NCBI GenBank assembly: GCA_028281025.1
Contig: JANQKR010000006.1
Span: 54,130-118,129 of the forward strand
Direction: 5' to 3'
Source of the DNA: Croceivirga sp.
Lineage (GTDB): Bacteria > Bacteroidota > Bacteroidia > Flavobacteriales > Flavobacteriaceae
DNA length: 64,000 nucleotides
The notes beneath the pieces were generated by a model. The model did no database searches and was not told the origin of the DNA. It worked only from the letters and a program-made list of their open reading frames with translations. Numbering within the stretch: the stretch's first letter is position 1; the number at the start of each line of letters is the position of its first letter. This document shows, piece after piece, positions 33,973 to 43,552 of this stretch. The translations under genes and the position numbers were made by a program.

Positions 33973-36420
33973 ATGAAAAAAATTGGGCTATTTCTTCTTT
34001 TATTGATAAGCACAATAGGCATTGCGCAAGAAAAACTTACCTACCAAAAACCCTCCAAGGAAATACTGGAACTTGTCGACGCCCCTCTTGCTCCCCGGGT
34101 TTTACTCACGGATGATGGTAAATATATGGTCTTGTTGTATCGAAATTACTATAAGAGCATTGCGGAACTATCCGAGACCGAACTTCGGTTGGCGGGACTT
34201 CGAATAAATCCCAAAACCAATATTGGCAGTCGCACCAATTATTATAACAACATCAAGATCAAGGAAGTTGGCAGCTCTGAGGCCATTCAAGTTGCGAATA
34301 TGCCCAATAATCCCAGATTGGCAAATTTTAGCTGGTCCCCGGACCAGTCCATGATCGCAGTAACCAATACCACTACTGCCGGTGTTGAGCTATGGATCCT
34401 GGATTTGAAAAAAGCACAAGTCACCAAATTGACCGATGCCAAGGTAAATGCCAATATGAGGGATGTTATCAATTGGTTCAAGGATGGGAAATCCATTTTG
34501 GTGAAAATGTTGCCGGAGGACCGTAAGGACCTGATCAACGTTGCAGAGGCCGTTCCCAATGGACCTACCATTTCCTCAAATGACGGAAAAAAGGCACAAA
34601 ACAGAACATATCAGGACCTGTTGAAAAACCCAAATGATGAGTTCAATTTTGAACAATTGGCCAGATCGGAACTGTATAAAGTAGGTATTGATGGTTCCAA
34701 AGCGCAATGGAAAGAAGCCGCCATGTACAGTAGTATCAGTTTTTCACCGGATGGCAACTACGTGATGGTAACCAATTTGGAGAAACCTTTTTCCTATTTG
34801 GTGCCCTATTATCGCTTTCCTTCATCCACAAAAATCCACAAAGCGGACGGAAGTCAGGTATCCACGGTTTTGGAAGTGCCCCTTATTGAAGACCTCCCAA
34901 AAGGTTTTATGGCAGTGCGTATGGGAATGCGGGAATTGTCCTGGAGGGACGATAAACCAAGTACACTTATTTACGCCCAGGCACTTGATGAAGGAGACCC
35001 GGACAAAGAAGTCGAATACAGGGATGAAGTCTTTCAATTGGAAGCCCCTTTTAATGGCAAAGGAAAAAGTTTGATCAAACTGAAGAACAGGTACTATGAA
35101 ATCACCTGGGGAAACAAAAATATGGCCGTTGCCTATGACTATTGGTGGAACAACAGAAACCTAAAAGGGTACCTCTTCAATCCATCGGATGCTTCCAAAG
35201 CGCCTCAAATTTTTGAAGATAGAAACTATCAAGATGTATACAGTGACCCTGGAAGTTTTGTGACCAAAAGGACAACATTTGGTACGGAAGTATTGGCAAT
35301 GGATGGAAATAACACCTTTTTGTTGGGAGAAGGATTCACTAAAGAGGGCCAATTCCCCTTTGTGGACAAAATGAATATGTCCACGATGAAAAAAACACGT
35401 TTGTATACGTCAAAAATAGAGGGCAAAAAGGAAAACCTTGTGGACTACAATGTGGAAAAGGACCAGCTTTTGGTTCGAATTGAATCACCAAATGAATATC
35501 CAAATTATTACTACAAGAGTTTGATCAAAAGAAAGGGTGCCGAGCAATTGACCAATTTTAAAAACCCGTTCAAAAGCCTCCAGGATGTTCACAAAGAGGT
35601 AATTACCTACAAACGCGAGGATGGTTTGGAACTGAACGGAACCTTGTACCTTCCTGTAGGCTACAATATGGATTCCAAGGAAAAAATGCCCATGATCCTT
35701 TGGGCGTATCCAAGGGAGTACAAAGACAAAAACAGCGCATCACAGAACACCCAAAATCCAAACGAGTTTACCTATCCGTTTTGGGGCTCCCCACTGTATT
35801 GGGTCACCAAGGGATATGTTGTTTTGGATGACGCTGCTTTCCCAATTATAGGGGAAGGTGACGAGCAGCCCAATGATACTTTTAGAAATCAATTGGTGGA
35901 CAACGCCAGGGCCGCAATAGACGCCGTTGATAAATTGGGTTATATTGACAGGACGCGGGTTGCCGTTGGAGGGCATAGCTATGGTGCGTTTATGGTGGCC
36001 AATTTACTGTCCCACTCCAATCTGTTTGCGGCAGGAATTGCGCGGAGTGGCGCCTACAACAGAACACTTACCCCATTTGGATTTCAAAGTGAGGAGCGCA
36101 ATTACTGGGAAGCTCCCGAAGTGTATTACACCATGTCCCCTTTTATGCATGCCGATAAGATGAAGACACCCTTACTTCTGATACATGGAGAGGCCGATAA
36201 TAATTCAGGTACGTATCCCATGCAGAGTGAGCGTTATTTTAATGCCTTAAAAGGTCTGGGTGCCACGGTTCGATTGGTAATGCTTCCTAAGGAAAGCCAC
36301 GGATACCGAGCCAAAGAAAGCATTTTACATTTGCTTTGGGAACAGGACCAATGGCTTGAAAAGTATGTAAAGCAAAGAGACACCCAACAGGAACTGCCAA
36401 AACCTATGGGCAAGGATTGA
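33973..36420 (+). CDS. secreted S9 family prolyl oligopeptidase-type peptidase
   Basis: An 815-residue exported peptidase (signal 1-18, ending GIAQ). The N-terminal two thirds form a beta-propeller-like region with FSWSPDQSMIAV and SFSPDGNYVMVT repeats. The C-terminal alpha/beta hydrolase domain has the nucleophile in VAVGGHSYGAF (Ser near 669), acid near 740 (HGEADNN) and His near 776 (ESHGYR). Such enzymes cleave peptides, often after Pro or Ala, in the periplasm. It stands alone, between fabH and the ABC1 gene, whose stop is 3 bp away on the other strand. Confidence 0.93.
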   Translation: MKKIGLFLLLLISTIGIAQEKLTYQKPSKEILELVDAPLAPRVLLTDDGKYMVLLYRNYYKSIAELSETELRLAGLRINPKTNIGSRTNYYNNIKIKEVGSSEAIQVANMPNNPRLANFSWSPDQSMIAVTNTTTAGVELWILDLKKAQVTKLTDAKVNANMRDVINWFKDGKSILVKMLPEDRKDLINVAEAVPNGPTISSNDGKKAQNRTYQDLLKNPNDEFNFEQLARSELYKVGIDGSKAQWKEAAMYSSISFSPDGNYVMVTNLEKPFSYLVPYYRFPSSTKIHKADGSQVSTVLEVPLIEDLPKGFMAVRMGMRELSWRDDKPSTLIYAQALDEGDPDKEVEYRDEVFQLEAPFNGKGKSLIKLKNRYYEITWGNKNMAVAYDYWWNNRNLKGYLFNPSDASKAPQIFEDRNYQDVYSDPGSFVTKRTTFGTEVLAMDGNNTFLLGEGFTKEGQFPFVDKMNMSTMKKTRLYTSKIEGKKENLVDYNVEKDQLLVRIESPNEYPNYYYKSLIKRKGAEQLTNFKNPFKSLQDVHKEVITYKREDGLELNGTLYLPVGYNMDSKEKMPMILWAYPREYKDKNSASQNTQNPNEFTYPFWGSPLYWVTKGYVVLDDAAFPIIGEGDEQPNDTFRNQLVDNARAAIDAVDKLGYIDRTRVAVGGHSYGAFMVANLLSHSNLFAAGIARSGAYNRTLTPFGFQSEERNYWEAPEVYYTMSPFMHADKMKTPLLLIHGEADNNSGTYPMQSERYFNALKGLGATVRLVMLPKESHGYRAKESILHLLWEQDQWLEKYVKQRDTQQELPKPMGKD

Positions 36421-36423
36421 CCA

Positions 36424-37734
36424 TCAATCCAGATATTTCCGGAAATTATTGACCTGAACCTTGGCCCGCAGGTCATGCAAAAGGTTATACAGGCCAAAAA
36501 AGGTGCGATTCATATACAAGAAATGCTTGGACCCCCTATTTCCATTCATTTTTCGAATTTGTTCGTCTTTGGAATAACGCTCACTGAGATTGGCTATTCT
36601 CGCCCAAAAGTCCGGTGAACCAAAATCAAATTCGCTCTGATTGAACGGTGAAGTGAAAATGGTGAGCATTTCCTTGAACAGGGCCGTAAAGAAATCCAAT
36701 TCCCTTTGGGAATCGGTTGGGGTCAATATCTCCAATTCATACAATTTTTGCATGAAAATTGCGTCATTGCTGATGTTTTCCTCTTTGGCCAACTCAAAAT
36801 AAGGTACATAAAACTCATCCGGAATTTCCTTGATACACCCAAAATCTATGGCGATCAATACATTGTCCCTGTTTACCAAAAAATTACCGGGATGGGGGTC
36901 TGCATGTACTTTTCGAAGCCCATGGATCTGATACATATAAAAATCCCATAAGGCCTGGCCCAATTTATCACCAATCGTAGAAACAAAATCAGTTTTGGCA
37001 AACTCGCTCAAATGTTTGCCTTTCATCCAGTCCATGATTATGATTCGCTCACTGGATAATTCCGGATAGTATTTTGGGAATTTGATATTGGGGATAATGC
37101 TACAGGCCTCCGTTATTTCCCTGCTCTGGTTCAATTCCAAAATGTAATTGGTCTCCTCGATCAATTTGTTTTCAACCTCCTTAAAATACTTGTCCGAATC
37201 CTTCCCCTGTAGATTGAACATCCGGATAGCAATGGGTTTTACAATGGCCAAATCACTTCCAATACTTTCCGCGACGCCGGGATATTGAATTTTTACGGCA
37301 AGTTCCCTACCATCTTTCATGGCTTTATGGACCTGACCAATACTGGCTGCATTGATGGAGTCCCTTTCAAAAGAGTCAAAGATATCCTCGGGGTATTTGC
37401 CCAAATACTTTTTAAACGTTTTCCTGACCAAGGGAGCGGAAAGGGGCGGGACCGAAAATTGGGACAAGGAAAACTTTTCCACGTAGGCGCTGGGCAAAAG
37501 ATTTTTTTCCATGCTCAACATCTGTGCAACTTTAAGTGCACTTCCCTTAAGACTTTTTAAGCCATCATAAATATCCGTTGCATTGTCCTCATCAAGTTCT
37601 TCCCTCCCCAATTCTGGGTTTACCAAGCGTTTTCCGTAGTACTTTACGTAGTTCCCACCTATTTTTACACCAGTTTTCACCAGTTTTCCCGCACGTTCAA
37701 TTTTCCCTGTCGGAATCTTATCAAGCGTCTTCAT
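36424..37734 (-). CDS. ABC1/UbiB/AarF family atypical kinase
   Basis: A 436-residue ABC1 kinase-like protein. The extension motif usually KxGQ reads KVAQ (68-71). The Ala-rich loop is NAASIGQVH, AVKIQYPGV carries the ATP-site Lys, HADPHPGNFLV is the catalytic-loop equivalent, and AIDFGC is the DFG motif. The family is required for quinone or lipid metabolism and binds ATP with atypical activity. A TetR-type gene sits nine bases upstream, so the kinase is probably under its control. Confidence 0.93.
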   Translation of the reverse strand: MKTLDKIPTGKIERAGKLVKTGVKIGGNYVKYYGKRLVNPELGREELDEDNATDIYDGLKSLKGSALKVAQMLSMEKNLLPSAYVEKFSLSQFSVPPLSAPLVRKTFKKYLGKYPEDIFDSFERDSINAASIGQVHKAMKDGRELAVKIQYPGVAESIGSDLAIVKPIAIRMFNLQGKDSDKYFKEVENKLIEETNYILELNQSREITEACSIIPNIKFPKYYPELSSERIIIMDWMKGKHLSEFAKTDFVSTIGDKLGQALWDFYMYQIHGLRKVHADPHPGNFLVNRDNVLIAIDFGCIKEIPDEFYVPYFELAKEENISNDAIFMQKLYELEILTPTDSQRELDFFTALFKEMLTIFTSPFNQSEFDFGSPDFWARIANLSERYSKDEQIRKMNGNRGSKHFLYMNRTFFGLYNLLHDLRAKVQVNNFRKYLD

Positions 37735-37743
37735 CCACGTAGG

Positions 37744-38403
37744 TTAAGCAAAGTTTTCTTTATAAAGGAACTTCCCAAAGTCCAACAAACTCTCCAATGG
37801 GGTGTTCTCAAACACATCAAATATGGAGGTAACGGATTTTTCTATGGCCAAATCCGTTTTTTCAAAACCGGCAGAAGAATCGTCCATCCAAAATTTCAAA
37901 AGGAACAAAAACTGTATCCATGCCCCCTCTGAAAAGACTTTTGGACTTCTCCTGGTAATTCTTAAATTCTTACTGGCATTGGCGTTGTCGATCAATTCGG
38001 TTGCAAAATCCTTGATGTGGCTCCTCAAGCCCCTTAATTCCTTTAACTTGTCCATTGTATTGCGTTGGCCTTCCAAAGAGAACAGCACATAACTCCTATT
38101 CAGGGTTAGAAGTTCAAAAAAGGTAAAGAAGAAAGTCAACATCTTGTCCTTATTGGAGAAGGCCCCATATTCCTCATTTTTTTCCAGCAATTTTATCGTG
38201 TTGGAAAAGAATTTGTTCCAAATATGGGTTCGTAAGGAATCAAAGGAGCCAAAATGGGCATAGAACTCCTCTTCCTTAACTTTTTGTTCCTTGCAAAACT
38301 TATAAACGGATTGTGGAATAACCTCATGCTCCAGCACATAATCCATATAATAGCCAATGAGCTTGTCATCCGTGATCTTCGTTGCGTTTCCTTTTGCAGT
38401 CAT
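37744..38403 (-). CDS. TetR/AcrR family transcriptional regulator
   Basis: A 219-residue protein. The N-terminal helix-turn-helix (about 26-60) shows YKFCKEQKVKEEEFYAHFGSFDSLRTHIW, the TetR pattern, although the usual first helix is weak. The rest is an all-helical ligand-binding domain. It lies directly upstream of the ABC1 kinase gene with nine bases between, so it likely belongs to the same operon and may regulate it together with its own promoter. The inducer is unknown. Confidence 0.8.
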   Translation of the reverse strand: MTAKGNATKITDDKLIGYYMDYVLEHEVIPQSVYKFCKEQKVKEEEFYAHFGSFDSLRTHIWNKFFSNTIKLLEKNEEYGAFSNKDKMLTFFFTFFELLTLNRSYVLFSLEGQRNTMDKLKELRGLRSHIKDFATELIDNANASKNLRITRRSPKVFSEGAWIQFLFLLKFWMDDSSAGFEKTDLAIEKSVTSIFDVFENTPLESLLDFGKFLYKENFA

Positions 38404-38475
38404 ATTTTTTGTTTTATTGAAATCTTTAATTTTTGAACAAAAAAGAAGTATGTTCTCTAGGGTTTTCGAGCAAAA

Positions 38476-38507
38476 GAAAACGCGCCTTCAAGTGAAAGCG
38501 CGTTTTC
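38476..38507 (-). terminator. leader hairpin or small-RNA terminator upstream of TetR gene
   Basis: gaaaacgcgc (38476-38485) and gcgcgttttc (38498-38507) form a perfect 10-bp stem with a 12-nt loop. On the minus strand it is followed by TTTTG, giving a U-rich tail. It lies between a minus-strand -7 element and the TetR start. Confidence 0.6.
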
Positions 38508-38582
38508 AAACAACCTAACCAATAAATAAACAAACTTTTAGTAGTGATAACTTTATCATAGCAATCATTTACCACAACAAGA

Positions 38583-38590
38583 CAAAAGTA
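38583..38590 (-). promoter_or_regulatory. -7 promoter element on the minus strand
   Basis: TACTTTTG on the minus strand, an exact TAnnTTTG match. Transcription would start near 38576 and run through the hairpin to the TetR-ABC1 genes. No clear -33 box. Confidence 0.4.
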
Positions 38591-38680
38591 ATAAATGTTT
38601 AACCTATATCCATAATTATTAAACATAAAATATGTTAAACTTTTTCCCCACCTAAAATCGGATTTGGAAAAGTATGTCAG

Positions 38681-38713
38681 TTTGTCATTTTTAAAGCTCT
38701 GGTATTTTTTTTG
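38681..38713 (+). promoter_or_regulatory. candidate htpG promoter
   Basis: TTTG (38681-38684), 18 nt, then a TA and T-tract ending in G (38703-38713), an approximate -7 box. It gives a leader of roughly 20 nt before the htpG ATG. Confidence 0.4.
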
Positions 38714-38739
38714 CCAAAACTGAAAATAAAACACTAAAA

Positions 38740-40629
38740 ATGGCAACAGGCAAAATCAATGTTTCCGTAGAGAATATCTTTCCCCTAATCAAAAAGTTTT
38801 TATATAGCGACCATGAAATCTTTCTAAGGGAATTGATTTCCAACGCTACTGATGCAACATTAAAGCTGAAACACTTAACTTCCATAGGAGAGGCAAAAGT
38901 GGAATACGGTAATCCAATGATCGAGGTCAAAGTGGATAAGGACAACAAAAGAATCCACATCCTTGATCAAGGCATTGGGATGACAGGGGAAGAAGTCAAA
39001 AAATATATCAATGAGGTGGCTTTTTCGGGTGCCGAGGAATTCTTGGACAAGTATAAGGATGCAGGTAAGGATGCGGGTATCATAGGCCATTTTGGTCTAG
39101 GCTTTTATTCCGCCTTTATGGTTGCGGACAAAGTTGAAATCCTTACCAAAAGTTACAAGGATGGGCCAGCCGTGCAATGGACCTGTGATGGCTCTCCCGA
39201 ATTTGACCTTACAGAAACGGATAAAGACAGCCACGGTACCGAAATAATACTTCATATTGCGGAAGATTCCACCGAGTTTTTGGAAGACGCCAAAATCCGC
39301 GAGCTTCTTGGGAAGTACAACAAATTTATGCCCATACCCATTAAGTTTGGGACCAGGACCGAAACCTTACCAAAACCAGAGGGCGCAAAGGAGGATGACC
39401 CTGCCCCTACCCAGGAAGTGGATGATATCATCAACAATCCAAATCCAGCATGGACCAAGAAACCAACGGATTTAAAGGATGAAGACTATGGCGCTTTTTA
39501 CAGGGAGTTATACCCCATGCAGTTCGAGGAGCCATTGTTCAATATTCATCTAAATGTGGATTATCCCTTTAACCTTACGGGAATCCTTTACTTTCCCAAA
39601 TTGACCAATGATCTGAACATCCAGAAGGATAGGATTCAACTCTACCAAAACCAGGTTTTTGTAACGGACAACGTGGAGGGAATTGTTCCTGAATTCCTGA
39701 CCATGCTTCGTGGGGTTATCGATTCCCCGGATATTCCTTTGAACGTATCCCGTTCCTATTTACAGGCAGATGGTGCCGTTAAAAAAATATCCAGCTATAT
39801 CACCAAAAAAGTGGCGGATAAGTTGAATTCCCTATTTAAGAACAATCGTGAGGATTTTGAACAAAAATGGAACGATATCAAAGTGGTCATTGAATACGGA
39901 ATGCTGTCCGAGGAAAAGTTCTTTGAAAAAGCGGAAAAATTTGCGCTCTACCCCACTGTGGATGGTGCGTATTTCACCTATGAGGAGTTGGAAAAGAAAA
40001 TAAAGGACACCCAAACTGACAAGGATGACAAAATGGTCATTCTATATGCTTCGGACAAAGAGGCCCAACACAGCTACATAGGGGCAGCAAAGGAAAAAGG
40101 GTACGAAGTGTTGTTGTTGGACTCCCCCATTGTTCCGCATCTCATTCAAAAACTGGAGACTTCCAAAGAAAAAATAACCTTCGCCCGTGTGGATGCGGAC
40201 CATATTGATAATCTCATCAAAAAGGAGGATACCGCAATTTCCAAAATGTCCGATGAGGAAAAAGACCGTCTTAAGGAGGACTTGGAAAAGGTGATTGGTG
40301 AGCAAAGTGGTTTTACGGTGCAGTTGGAAGCCTTGGATAGTGGTGCCCAGCCATTCATCATTACGGAACCTGAATTTATGCGACGGATGAAGGACATGCA
40401 ACAGACCGGTGGTGGGGGCATGTTTGGTATGGGAAATATGCCGGATATGTTCAACTTGGTGGTCAATACCAACCATGAACTGGTGAATGAAATCCTAAAC
40501 ACCAAAACGGCCAAAAAACGGGAACGCTTGATCAATCAATCCCTGGACTTGGCACGCTTGTCAAAAGGGCTGTTAAAAGGTGAGGAACTCACCAAATTCA
40601 TCAACCGTAGTTACGAGATGATAAAGTAG
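38740..40629 (+). CDS. htpG: molecular chaperone HtpG (Hsp90)
   Basis: A 629-residue Hsp90 of normal bacterial length. The N-terminal GHKL ATPase domain shows FLRELISNATDATLKL, HILDQGIGMTGEEV and GHFGLGFYSAFMVADKVEI. Middle-domain markers include LYFPKLTND and PLNVSRSYLQ. The C-terminal dimerisation domain ends with ARLSKGLLKGEELTKF. It is a cytosolic ATP-driven chaperone. An insertion near 205-240 (a charged, proline-containing segment) is longer than in E. coli. It is a single gene with its own terminator. Confidence 0.97.
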   Translation: MATGKINVSVENIFPLIKKFLYSDHEIFLRELISNATDATLKLKHLTSIGEAKVEYGNPMIEVKVDKDNKRIHILDQGIGMTGEEVKKYINEVAFSGAEEFLDKYKDAGKDAGIIGHFGLGFYSAFMVADKVEILTKSYKDGPAVQWTCDGSPEFDLTETDKDSHGTEIILHIAEDSTEFLEDAKIRELLGKYNKFMPIPIKFGTRTETLPKPEGAKEDDPAPTQEVDDIINNPNPAWTKKPTDLKDEDYGAFYRELYPMQFEEPLFNIHLNVDYPFNLTGILYFPKLTNDLNIQKDRIQLYQNQVFVTDNVEGIVPEFLTMLRGVIDSPDIPLNVSRSYLQADGAVKKISSYITKKVADKLNSLFKNNREDFEQKWNDIKVVIEYGMLSEEKFFEKAEKFALYPTVDGAYFTYEELEKKIKDTQTDKDDKMVILYASDKEAQHSYIGAAKEKGYEVLLLDSPIVPHLIQKLETSKEKITFARVDADHIDNLIKKEDTAISKMSDEEKDRLKEDLEKVIGEQSGFTVQLEALDSGAQPFIITEPEFMRRMKDMQQTGGGGMFGMGNMPDMFNLVVNTNHELVNEILNTKTAKKRERLINQSLDLARLSKGLLKGEELTKFINRSYEMIK

Positions 40630-40666
40630 GCCATCATTCCCTCTAGCGGGAATCCTATATATAGCA

Positions 40667-40708
40667 AAACCATTAGTGATTGGGCTTCTCCCAACGAGCT
40701 AATGGTTT
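40667..40708 (+). terminator. htpG terminator
   Basis: aaaccattag (40667-40676) / ctaatggttt (40699-40708) with a nested stem ttggg/cccaa, followed by a T run. It is 37 bp after the htpG stop. Confidence 0.85.
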
Positions 40709-40754
40709 TTTTATGGATTGTTGGTATCTTTCTTTCCCAGAAATCAACCGATCC

Positions 40755-42092
40755 ATGAGTACAGACTACAAAAGCCCTGGTTTTAAAAAGCTATTGGATT
40801 CCCTCCAACAGCAAAGTTGGGAATTGGAACTCATTATTTCCGGTTTTGCCATTTTTGGACTTTTTACAGCCTATGAACCCCTACGAATAGGTGCCGAAAA
40901 TGCCCAAAATGACCAGCAGATCTATAAGTTCGTCATCTATGTGGTGGCCTTCATTGCCTGTAGCATATTACTGTTCAATTTGTTGTTGCATGTTGTACTG
41001 CGAGGGCTATGGATAGGGGCTTTGGGATTAAGGTACGTATCCGGGGACATAGAGTTCGATAAGCTAAAATATAGCGACCGGTTCAAAAACTACCTCAAGA
41101 AAAAAATCATTTCCTTTGATCGCTACATTGCCAATCTCGAAAACTATTGCAGTGTATTGTTTGCGATTTCGTTTTTGCTGATTTTTCATGTATTGGCCCT
41201 TACATTGATTATTTTAAGCATCGCCCTTGTGGCCAATTTCATTATCGATAATGACAAACTGCCCGAATGGGTATCAAATTGGGTGGGAATTCCCCTGGTA
41301 CTGTTCATTACGTTTGGAATGCTGCTTACCTTCATCGATTTTATCACCCAGGGAATCTTAAAGCGAAACAAGTGGATCAGCAAGGTTTACTTCCCCTTTT
41401 ATTGGGCATTTAGCTTCCTGACCCTGTCCTTTTTATATCGTCCATTGGTGTACAATTTTTTGGACAACAAATTTGGGAAGCGTATTATTTTCCTGTTGAC
41501 CCCCATTTACATTTTAATTTTGATCTTGAGTGGATTGGAGTACCGAAATTCCAACTATTTGGAGAAGGACAGAAGTTCTTCGACCATTTATGCCAATAAG
41601 GAGAATTATATGGATATGATGACGGGGGATGAAGACTATCCGGGCGAAGCGGTAATACCTTCCAAAGTCATCACCACCAAATTTTTGCCCATTTTTATGC
41701 CTTATTCTGAAAATGTGGAGGATCGGATTTTTGAGTATGAAGTGTCCCTGAAGCTTGAAGAGGACCGAAGGGGCTTGACTTCCACGAACTTTCAGTTCAG
41801 CACAAATTGGAGTGATAGAATCACTACCCGAAGACAAAAGGACAGTATTCGAAAACATTATTTGCAGGTATTCAACGAAACCCATTTTTTTAAGGTGGAC
41901 AGCATAGTACTGGATGGCGATTTTATTATCACCACGGACGTAAAAAACCGTTTGGGCTTTGAAACTTATCTGGATTTAAACGGAATTGGGGATGGCCAAC
42001 ACCAATTGAGGGTCATACGTAAAAAGAAGGAAAAGGACACGGTTGTTGAAGTGATTCAAGAATCCATTCCATTTTGGTATTTTAAAGAGTAA
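40755..42092 (+). CDS. polytopic membrane protein of unknown function
   Basis: I do not recognise the family. The start at 40755 gives about 445 residues. Earlier in-frame starts lie inside the htpG terminator. Six or so hydrophobic segments lie in the first 280 residues: about 22-40, 55-78, 135-168, 182-205 and 220-262. A soluble C-terminal part follows, rich in charged residues with LEEDRRGLTSTNFQF and VTTDVKNRLGFETYL-like strands, probably periplasmic or cytosolic beta structure. It shares a stop-start (TAATG) junction with the DoxX-like gene. The function is unassigned. Confidence 0.75.
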   Translation: MSTDYKSPGFKKLLDSLQQQSWELELIISGFAIFGLFTAYEPLRIGAENAQNDQQIYKFVIYVVAFIACSILLFNLLLHVVLRGLWIGALGLRYVSGDIEFDKLKYSDRFKNYLKKKIISFDRYIANLENYCSVLFAISFLLIFHVLALTLIILSIALVANFIIDNDKLPEWVSNWVGIPLVLFITFGMLLTFIDFITQGILKRNKWISKVYFPFYWAFSFLTLSFLYRPLVYNFLDNKFGKRIIFLLTPIYILILILSGLEYRNSNYLEKDRSSSTIYANKENYMDMMTGDEDYPGEAVIPSKVITTKFLPIFMPYSENVEDRIFEYEVSLKLEEDRRGLTSTNFQFSTNWSDRITTRRQKDSIRKHYLQVFNETHFFKVDSIVLDGDFIITTDVKNRLGFETYLDLNGIGDGQHQLRVIRKKKEKDTVVEVIQESIPFWYFKE

Positions 42093-42451
42093 TGATATAT
42101 CCCTGGCACCTATATCTTATGGCGGGCATGTATGTTTTGGCTGGTTGCATGCACTTTGTGTTTCCACGGGCATACCTGCGAATTATGCCCCGATACTTAC
42201 CGGTCCATAAGAGCTTGGTGCTTTGGAGCGGGATAGCGGAAATAGCCCTGGGAATTGCCCTTTGTTTTCCAACAACAAAAAATTGGGCCATATGGGGGAT
42301 TATTGTAATGCTGATCTTTTTCCTGACCGTGCATTTTTACATGCTCCAAGGTGAAAAGGAAGCTGCAGGCGTCCCCAAATGGATCCTGGTCCTTAGGATT
42401 CCACTACAATTTGGCCTAATGTATTGGGCCTATTGGTACTTACAATTTTAG
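42092..42451 (+). CDS. DoxX-like membrane protein
   Basis: A 119-residue protein with four hydrophobic spans (about 5-22, 40-58, 65-85, 98-117), resembling small DoxX-like/MauE-like proteins. FPRAYLRIMPRYLPVHKSLVLWSGIAEIALG is the characteristic stretch. It overlaps the preceding membrane-protein gene by one base, so they are co-transcribed. The function is not known. It converges on a minus-strand gene with a four-base overlap. Confidence 0.8.
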   Translation: MIYPWHLYLMAGMYVLAGCMHFVFPRAYLRIMPRYLPVHKSLVLWSGIAEIALGIALCFPTTKNWAIWGIIVMLIFFLTVHFYMLQGEKEAAGVPKWILVLRIPLQFGLMYWAYWYLQF

Positions 42452-42852
42452 GTAAGGGAATTTGCCCTGTACAAAAATCTGTTGAGCAGTCGTGCTTGTA
42501 AACATATCAATGCCCCAACCACAAGTATGGAATAGCCCAGTGATTTGGAAAAACTGAATTGTGACATCCGTTCAGAGAGCCAGTTGGTGGAGAAATCCAT
42601 GGATTCAAAATAGTTGGTTTGCAGGGCCACCGATTCTGTGGAGCTAAAAACATACAGCACAAATAAGACGACCAAAACCGCTATGATGACAAACACCCAT
42701 CCCGGTAAAAGGGGAGCATAGGCCAACCGAACCTTTTTTTGCGCTTCAATTTTTTCCAAAACGTTTGTAGTAAAATCCGCAGATGGGGCATCCAATTGGT
42801 CCGCATCAAAAATTTTGTCCATTAATTTTTCCAAATCTTTTTGCTCATCCAT
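42448..42852 (-). CDS. probable anti-sigma factor, membrane protein
   Basis: About 134 residues from the ATG at 42852. An acidic N-terminal cytoplasmic part (MDEQKDLEKLMDKIFDADQ, then PSADFTTNVLEKIEAQKK) precedes two membrane spans near 48-68 and 105-123. It overlaps the end of the upstream ECF sigma gene by eight bases. The size, topology and context fit a short membrane-bound anti-sigma factor, but it lacks a recognisable zinc or RskA domain, so the call rests mainly on context. Confidence 0.65.
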   Translation of the reverse strand: MDEQKDLEKLMDKIFDADQLDAPSADFTTNVLEKIEAQKKVRLAYAPLLPGWVFVIIAVLVVLFVLYVFSSTESVALQTNYFESMDFSTNWLSERMSQFSFSKSLGYSILVVGALICLQARLLNRFLYRANSLT

Positions 42853-43417
42853 AATTTCCAATTATTTCCGGTTCCAGATATTGTTTTAAAATCTTGGCCA
42901 ATCGGCCCCTGGCCCTGAAAAGGCCTACTTTGACCGAGTTTTCGTTCATTTTCAAAATTTCACCCAATTCACTTAGGTTCTTTTCCTCAAGATAAAAAAG
43001 GGTCAATAGGGCGGCGTCTTTGGGAGCGAGTTTTTTTATACAATTTCGAACCAGCTCCAATCGTTCAGATTTCACTATGCCGTCCAGGGCATTGTCCACA
43101 TTCTTGATTTCAAATCCTTCAATTTCGTCAATGGCAATGTTTTTTTGGTCCCGTCCTTTTCGTTTCAATCTATCCAAACAGGTATTGTATGCTATCCTAT
43201 ATATCCATGTTGATAGCTTGGAATCCCCTTTGAACTTTTTTAGGGACTTAAAAACCTTAATGAAGGTATCCTGTGCCACCTCTTCCGCTTCTTCCCTATT
43301 CTTCAACATACGCAAGGCAACAGTGAACACCACATTTTTATAGCTGTCCACCAAAACAGAAAACTCCTTGGAATCCCCCGCAAGAATTGCCGATATATTT
43401 GGTTGGTTTTCCTTCAT
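42845..43417 (-). CDS. ECF RNA polymerase sigma factor
   Basis: A 190-residue ECF sigma factor. Region 2 shows NREEAEEVAQDTFIKVFKSL and STWIYRIAYNTCLDRLKRK. Region 4 shows APKDAALLTLFYLEEKNLSELGEILKMNENSVKVGLFRARGRLAKIL. It is of a different subtype from the SigK-like factor at 12267-12818. The downstream overlapping membrane protein is its probable anti-sigma. Divergent upstream is the DUF6249-like gene, with a 7-bp inverted repeat between (43450-43456 and 43483-43489). Confidence 0.92.
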   Translation of the reverse strand: MKENQPNISAILAGDSKEFSVLVDSYKNVVFTVALRMLKNREEAEEVAQDTFIKVFKSLKKFKGDSKLSTWIYRIAYNTCLDRLKRKGRDQKNIAIDEIEGFEIKNVDNALDGIVKSERLELVRNCIKKLAPKDAALLTLFYLEEKNLSELGEILKMNENSVKVGLFRARGRLAKILKQYLEPEIIGNYG

Positions 43418-43552
43418 TATATACTTCTAAGACGACAATTGTTGGCCTTAGGTTACCTAAAACTAAAAAAACTTTGCTGGGTGTAACCTCCATCCAAAAT
43501 GTGTCGTCATATTGGGCAAACGAGTTTATTTATCAATCTTAAAAAAAGAATT

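Larger units (their letters stand above)
38404..38739. other. 336-bp divergent intergenic region with a hairpin and promoters
   Basis: Between the TetR gene (minus) and htpG (plus). It holds a hairpin (38476-38507), a minus-strand -7 element (38583-38590) and a plus-strand htpG promoter candidate (38681-38713). The 106-codon minus-strand frame here has no domain and very odd composition. Confidence 0.6.

Noticed and set aside
38426..38746. 106-codon minus-strand frame in the TetR-htpG gap
   Set aside because: Composition is rich in Phe, Tyr and Lys with no domain, and it contains both the hairpin and the htpG start region.
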